18,605 nt of DNA, taken from positions 1 to 18,605 of the forward strand of contig CALJKZ010000135.1 in NCBI GenBank assembly GCA_937983085.1, read 5' to 3'. Within the stretch, counting starts at the first letter, position 1. Every line of letters starts with the position of its first letter. A program made the position numbers and the translations under genes. Of the stretch, positions 15,348-18,605 are shown piece after piece. The notes beneath the pieces were generated by a model that was not told where the DNA came from, did not search any database, and saw only the letters and a list, made by a program, of their open reading frames with translations. The stretch comes from an uncultured Gemmatimonadales bacterium (GTDB taxonomy: Bacteria > Gemmatimonadota > Gemmatimonadetes > Longimicrobiales > Gaopeijiaceae).

Positions 15348-16157
15348 GTGAGTCAGGAGCGAGGGGGGCGTGGCAGGCGCACCCTGTCCGAGAAGTACGA
15401 GGCGTTCTCGTCCGAGGCGGCGCGTCGGTTGAGGGCTCACGCCCTGGGTACGGCGACGGTGAACGGGTACACCACGCCCGAACAGGCCCAGCGGGTCGCC
15501 GACGCACTCGCCATGACGGCTGCCCAACGTCTCCTCGATCTGGGCGGGGGTCGCGGCTGGCCGGGCTCTTACGTAGCGCGACGGTCGGGGTGCCGTCTCG
15601 TGGTGTGCGATCTTCCCGCCGAGGCCCTGTACGAAGCTCGGATCACCCTCGACGACGAGGCCTTGGCCGACCGATCCGCGTTGGTCCGGGCCGACGGACG
15701 TGCTCTCCCGTTCTCCGAGGGCTCGTTCGATGGGGTCACCCACGCGGACGTCCTGTGTTGACTCCAGGACGAGCTCTCCGTGATGAGAGAATGTCATCGG
15801 GTGTTGCGGCGAGGTGGGCGCATGGCGGCATTGGTCATCGAGACGGGTGCGGGCCTCGGCGCTGACGAGGTCGCTCTCGCGGCCGAGTTGGGGCCCTCGG
15901 ACGTCCGCTCTGCGGGCTCACTGGAGGAGCTGAGCCGGGAGGTCGGGCTCCGGGTGGACGAGGTGGCCGACGTCACGGAGGCCTTCCATGCGGCCCTCGG
16001 CGCACTCTGGGAGGGCCTCCGCCGGGACGAGTCCGAACTCCGCCGCGCCGAGGGCGACGTGGAGTACGACTACGAGGTCGGGCGGCGCAGGAGCATGATG
16101 GAGGCCGTGCGCAGAGGACTCATTCGACGAACCCTGGTGGTGGCTACGAAACCGTAG
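15348..16157 (+). CDS. SAM-dependent methyltransferase with in-frame TGA at codon 138 (candidate selenoprotein)
   Basis: A class I SAM methyltransferase of 269 residues if the TGA at 15759-15761 is read through. It starts at the GTG at 15348 with 'AGGAG' 7 nt upstream. Seen: motif I 'LLDLGGGRGWPG' (62-73), acidic end of strand 2 'VVCDLP' (Asp88), 'RADGRALPF' (114-122), the strand-4 motif 'FDGVTHADVLC' (127-137), then TGA (138). The same frame continues 'LQDELSVMRECHRVLRRGGRM', the normal helix and 'RVLRPGGR' turn that follow strand 4 in this fold, and on to 'RRTLVVATKP' and TAG. There is no frameshift, and the codon style is unchanged after the TGA. A hairpin right after the TGA fits the bacterial SECIS pattern. 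Alternatives: a recent nonsense mutation, a sequencing error, or restart at the ATG at 15783, which would lack the SAM-binding half. Substrate unknown. Confidence 0.75.
15759..15795 (+). promoter_or_regulatory. Candidate bacterial SECIS element
   Basis: The in-frame TGA (15759-15761) is followed by a fold with a lower stem of 4 bp (15768-15771 with 15792-15795, one G-U pair), a 2x2 internal loop, an upper stem 'CTCTC'/'GAGAG' (15774-15778 with 15785-15789) and a 6-nt apical loop 'CGTGAT' (15779-15784). From TGA to loop is 17 nt, and G is the second loop base. These fit the known bacterial SECIS rules: a loop close downstream of UGA, a short upper stem, and a G among the first two loop bases. 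Folding was done by eye. Confidence 0.5.
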
Positions 16158-16167
16158 GGCCGTTCGG

Positions 16168-16797
16168 CTATCTCACCCGGACGGATACGAGGTCCGCGAA
16201 TACCTGAGCGTCGACGGTGAGCGTCAGTGGGTCCACCGCCTGAAGCCAGCTCTCGGCGTTGAGGTCCACCAGGATCTCGGCCTGCTCGCCATCGTCGATG
16301 GCGAGGTCGAGGCTGCGGTCGACGGTGAGCAGCCCTTCCAGCTCCACGTCCACCGGACCGACGATGGGCACCCCTCCGATGACGAGACCCGCGTCGACCT
16401 CGACTTCGATCTCGGTGAAGACGATGCGCAGGACCGTGTACGTCGTTGCGGCGACGGTGCGGGATCCGATGACAGGCTCTTCCACGCCCTCGAGGTCGAG
16501 TCGCACGCGCACCTCACCGTCGGTGAGAGTCACGATCTCACCGTCGGCCGTGACCAACTGAACGGTGAGGTCGGCTTCGAGCTCGCCCTCGGGGTGATCG
16601 TCGTCGTGGTCCGTCCTGGCTGGCCCGTCGACGACGGACATCTGGGGGCTCGGCCCCTCCTCGGGCGCGTCGCCCGACATGGTGACCGTCGCCTCGCCTA
16701 CGCCTCCGGCGGTGAGGTTGCCGCATGCGGCCAGGGCGCCCGTGAGCATGAGCGCGAGCGCGCTCCGCGTGAGAGCGTGTGGACTCCATCTATCCAT
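16168..16797 (-). CDS. Lipoprotein of unknown function
   Basis: A 209-residue protein with a lipoprotein signal: a basic start, then 'ALALMLTGALAACGN', in which 'LAAC' is a good lipobox (Cys about residue 25). After an acidic, flexible region ('DGPARTDHDDDHPEGELEAD') comes one beta-rich domain of about 130 residues made of regular strands ('DLTVQLVTADGEIVTLTDGE', 'VRVRLDLEGVEEPVIGSRTV', 'YTVLRIVFTEIEVEVDAGLV', 'DRSLDLAIDDGEQAEILVDL'). It resembles the general style of DUF4382-type surface domains, but I cannot assign it. Its ATG lies inside the end of the TPR gene (8-nt overlap), so the two are very likely translated in a coupled way. It ends 10 nt from the end of the convergent methyltransferase gene. 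Confidence 0.8.
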   Translation of the reverse strand: MDRWSPHALTRSALALMLTGALAACGNLTAGGVGEATVTMSGDAPEEGPSPQMSVVDGPARTDHDDDHPEGELEADLTVQLVTADGEIVTLTDGEVRVRLDLEGVEEPVIGSRTVAATTYTVLRIVFTEIEVEVDAGLVIGGVPIVGPVDVELEGLLTVDRSLDLAIDDGEQAEILVDLNAESWLQAVDPLTLTVDAQVFADLVSVRVR

Positions 16798-18136
16798 GAT
16801 CCGTTCCTTGATGGTCGGTTTCGGGGCCGTCGAAGCGATCCGCCCAGGGATCTCTCCGGTGGCTGATGCCCAGGCTGCGGTAGAGGGCATCCGCTTGGGC
16901 CAGGAGGTCGGCTGCGGTTTCGTGATCGCCCACCCGCGCTTCGGCTTCGGCATAGGCTTGCAAAGTCTGGGCCCGCTCGATGTCCGGAAGCTGACGTTCC
17001 TCGATGATCTCGAGGGCTCGCTCGAACAGGACAAAGGCGTCGGAGACCCCTTCCGCGGCGGCGATGCGACCGAGAAGGCGGTATACCTCGGGGAGTTTGC
17101 CCGGCGCCGACGACACGATGGCCCCGCGTTCGGCCCGCCGTGCCTCCTCGGCGGCGTCCAGCCGACGCCCGAGCGCGAGCAGCGTCTCGGCGAGGTTGCG
17201 CCGGCAGGTGATCTCGGCGCGTCCTTCGCCGGCGGTTTCCACGGCCCGCCGCAGGTGGGCCTCGGCCTCGTCGAAGTCCCCCCGGGCCATGAAGTGCTGA
17301 CCCCGGGCGTTCTCCAGGAAGGGCACGGCGGACTCGTCGCCGAGCGAGGCTGCGAGGGTCTCGGCCTCGTCCAGAGGAGCCACGCACCCATCCAGATCTC
17401 CCATGGAGCGCAGGGCCACGTGGAGGTTGAGGAGGGCATGCCATTGCTCGGGTACCGGGGTCTCCGCGCCACCCAGGGTATCCAGCGCCTGGCGATAGCG
17501 GTCGGCGGCCTGCTCCCAGTGACCTTGCTCCTCCAGAACGTTGCCGACACCGATGGTGGCCTCGGCGGCGCCACGCGGGTCACCCGCCGCTTCGGCGAAG
17601 AGGAGCGCTTGTGTGTAGTCGCGAGCGGCTTCGTCGTACCGCCCCATGGCCCGGGCGAAGCGGGCCTTCCGTCGGAGGGCCAGAGACGTGAGTCCCGGTC
17701 GTCCCGCTTCTCGCGCCAGGGCGTGGGCCGCGTCCGCATAGGCGGAAGCGCGTCGAGGGTCGTCACGGGACTCCTCCAAGGCTGCCACCGCGAGGAAGCG
17801 CTCGGCGGCCTCGCCGGCGTCGCCGCCATCCAACGCCACGATGGCGCGGGCCGTTTCGGAGTACACGGCGAGGAGATGACGGTGCTCCCGGTCGGCGAGG
17901 GCAGCCGTGGCCTCGGATAGACCGGCGGTCTCCACCAATCGATCCCCGGCCGTTCCCAGCTCACCCGAACCCGACCACGCCTTCTCCGGGTCCGCGTGGG
18001 AACCGGCCAGAAGGTGGTCGACGAGGGGTCGAAGCTCGTCGAGGGGGGGCAGGACGGAGCGGAGTCCGTCGACGGTGAGCCGCTTCATGCGGTCGTTGAG
18101 GGGCAGGAGGCGTGCCAAGGACGTTCTGGGCGCCAT
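16790..18136 (-). CDS. Tetratricopeptide (TPR) repeat protein
   Basis: A 448-residue, almost entirely helical soluble protein with no signal peptide or membrane segment. After an N-terminal region (about 1-80) come repeated helix pairs with TPR-like spacing: 'ALRRKARFARAMGRYDEAARDYTQAL', 'IGVGNVLEEQGHWEQAADRYRQAL', 'LENARGQHFMARGDFDEAEAHLRRAV', 'RRNLAETLLALGRRLDAAEEARRAE', 'VYRLLGRIAAAEGVSDAFVLFERAL' and 'LQAYAEAEARVGDHETAADLLAQAD' (each quoted in part of a longer repeat). TPR arrays bind other proteins; no catalytic domain is seen. The start is uncertain: the ATG at 18136, a GTG at 18217 or an ATG at 18088 are in frame, and none has a clear ribosome site. I prefer 18136 because two palindromes fill the space upstream. 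It lies behind a sigma-54 activator and overlaps the lipoprotein gene. Confidence 0.85.
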   Translation of the reverse strand: MAPRTSLARLLPLNDRMKRLTVDGLRSVLPPLDELRPLVDHLLAGSHADPEKAWSGSGELGTAGDRLVETAGLSEATAALADREHRHLLAVYSETARAIVALDGGDAGEAAERFLAVAALEESRDDPRRASAYADAAHALAREAGRPGLTSLALRRKARFARAMGRYDEAARDYTQALLFAEAAGDPRGAAEATIGVGNVLEEQGHWEQAADRYRQALDTLGGAETPVPEQWHALLNLHVALRSMGDLDGCVAPLDEAETLAASLGDESAVPFLENARGQHFMARGDFDEAEAHLRRAVETAGEGRAEITCRRNLAETLLALGRRLDAAEEARRAERGAIVSSAPGKLPEVYRLLGRIAAAEGVSDAFVLFERALEIIEERQLPDIERAQTLQAYAEAEARVGDHETAADLLAQADALYRSLGISHRRDPWADRFDGPETDHQGTDHG

Positions 18137-18176
18137 ATCGCTACGTGGCAACGACTTGGGGCCTCCGCAGGAGCCA

Positions 18177-18190
18177 CGCACACGTGTGCG
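18177..18190. promoter_or_regulatory. Perfect 14-bp palindrome, possible operator
   Basis: 'CGCACACGTGTGCG' is fully self-complementary and lies about 40 nt before the preferred start of the TPR gene. Its size and symmetry suit a dimeric DNA-binding protein. No protein is assigned. Confidence 0.35.
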
Positions 18191-18212
18191 GCTGCCCCGT
18201 TTGGCGCGGGCC

Positions 18213-18229
18213 TGCACCAGATTGGTGCA
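18213..18229. promoter_or_regulatory. Inverted repeat with 7-bp arms, possible operator
   Basis: 'TGCACCA' and 'TGGTGCA' flank the 3-nt spacer 'GAT'. It lies 10 nt after the stop of the sigma-54 activator and about 38 bp, centre to centre, from the 14-bp palindrome. It has no T tract, so it does not look like an intrinsic terminator. Confidence 0.35.
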
Positions 18230-18239
18230 CCTGACGCGT

Positions 18240-18605
18240 TCATGAGGGTCCGTTCCCGCCCGACGGGTCCAGCCCGTACTCCCCGATCTTGCGGCTCAGC
18301 GTGTTGCGATGGATGCCCAGGATCTCGGCGGCGCGTCCGATGTGCCCGTCCACGGAGGCGAGAACCCGCCGAATGTGGTCGGCCTCCACTTCGGCCAGAG
18401 ACACGGTGGCCGGATACCCGCTTGGTGACGTGGGCTCACCGCGGGAGGAGGAATGGGGCGCCGCGGAGCCGATGCGCAGCGCTCCGCTTCGGATGGTGTC
18501 GCCCGTGGAGAGCAAGACGGCGCGATCCATGACGTTGCGGAGTTCCCGGACGTTTCCGGCCCAGGACGCCTGCTCGATTCGGGAAAGCGCTTCGGAGCTG
18601 ATGGC
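18240..18605 (-). CDS. Sigma-54-dependent transcriptional activator, C-terminal part (start beyond window)
   Basis: The last 121 residues of an NtrC-type activator; the frame is open to the window edge. Seen: the end of the AAA+ ATPase domain with 'WAGNVRELRNVMDRAVLL' (canonically 'WPGNVRELxN'), a linker of about 30 residues rich in Ser, Pro and Gly, and a C-terminal Fis-type helix-turn-helix 'EADHIRRVLASVDGHIGRAA' continuing 'EILGIHRNTLSRKIGEYGL'. Such proteins bind upstream enhancers and use ATP hydrolysis to open promoters held by sigma-54 RNA polymerase. The N-terminal receiver or sensor domain, and so the signal, are outside the window. The TPR gene follows on the same strand. Confidence 0.93.
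   Translation of the reverse strand, partial: AISSEALSRIEQASWAGNVRELRNVMDRAVLLSTGDTIRSGALRIGSAAPHSSSRGEPTSPSGYPATVSLAEVEADHIRRVLASVDGHIGRAAEILGIHRNTLSRKIGEYGLDPSGGNGPS

Noticed and set aside
15759..15761. TGA read as tryptophan (altered genetic code)
   Set aside because: Several genes in the window end properly at TGA, for example at 3571, 11849 and 13864, and Trp is encoded by TGG throughout.
15285..16157. Methyltransferase as two separate genes or as a frameshifted pseudogene
   Set aside because: Both halves are in the same frame, so no frameshift exists, and the second half alone lacks the SAM-binding core. A plain nonsense mutation remains possible and is kept as the alternative.
16168..17964. 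Minus-strand open frame of 598 codons spanning the lipoprotein and beyond
   Set aside because: Only the last 209 codons, from the ATG at 16797, are a gene; the rest is a different frame under the TPR gene.
18202..18216. Sigma-54 promoter-like 'TGGCGC...CTGCA' on the plus strand
   Set aside because: Spacing between the GG and GC elements is one base short of the strict rule, and it points into the antisense of the activator gene with no plus-strand gene to serve.

Overview
The window is high-GC bacterial DNA with densely packed genes and no rRNA, tRNA, CRISPR array or insertion sequence that I can recognise. The protein families present are a giant secreted BNR/sortilin-type repeat protein, a secreted tandem creatininase, a class III cyclase with a HAMP domain, a sigma-54 activator and several short secreted proteins. 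Together they suggest a Gemmatimonadota-like or similar environmental lineage. That assignment is inference from gene style, not from a marker gene.

Layout. Positions 1-1888 (minus) hold a two-gene unit: a secreted cupredoxin/carboxypeptidase-regulatory-like protein, then, 5 nt later, a membrane nucleotidyl cyclase cut by the window edge. Positions 2073-3571 (plus) hold an NmrA-type NAD(P)-binding protein and a small secreted protein. Positions 3650-6937 (minus) encode a 1095-residue BNR/Asp-box beta-propeller exoprotein. Divergent from it, 7067-8614 (plus) encodes an RnfD/NqrB-like membrane protein fused to a periplasmic cysteine-rich Sel1-like repeat tail. Positions 8742-10508 (plus) encode a secreted protein made of two tandem creatininase-like domains, followed by a strong hairpin terminator. 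Positions 10788-14673 (plus) carry a class I mannose-6-phosphate isomerase, a YbiT-like ABC-F protein whose start overlaps the isomerase stop, and a probable outer-membrane protein. A SRPBCC protein (14720-15163, minus) diverges from a SAM methyltransferase (15348-16157, plus). Positions 16168-18136 (minus) hold a TPR protein and a lipoprotein with overlapping ends, downstream of the C-terminal end of a sigma-54-dependent activator (18240-18605, minus) that runs off the window.

The most notable feature is the methyltransferase. Its reading frame is intact over 269 codons except for a single in-frame TGA at codon 138, directly after the beta-4 motif 'DVLC'. A hairpin starts a few bases after this TGA and fits the bacterial SECIS pattern: 17 nt from the TGA to the apical loop, a 5-bp upper stem, a 6-nt loop with G as its second base. 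I therefore read it as a candidate selenocysteine-containing methyltransferase. A fresh nonsense mutation is the main alternative.

Other points worth a look are the RnfD-like/Sel1 cysteine-repeat fusion with a strong ribosome site in front of an ATC codon, the duplicated creatininase domains lacking canonical metal ligands, a Glu in place of the first metal-binding Asp of the cyclase, and two palindromes packed between the sigma-54 activator and the TPR gene.
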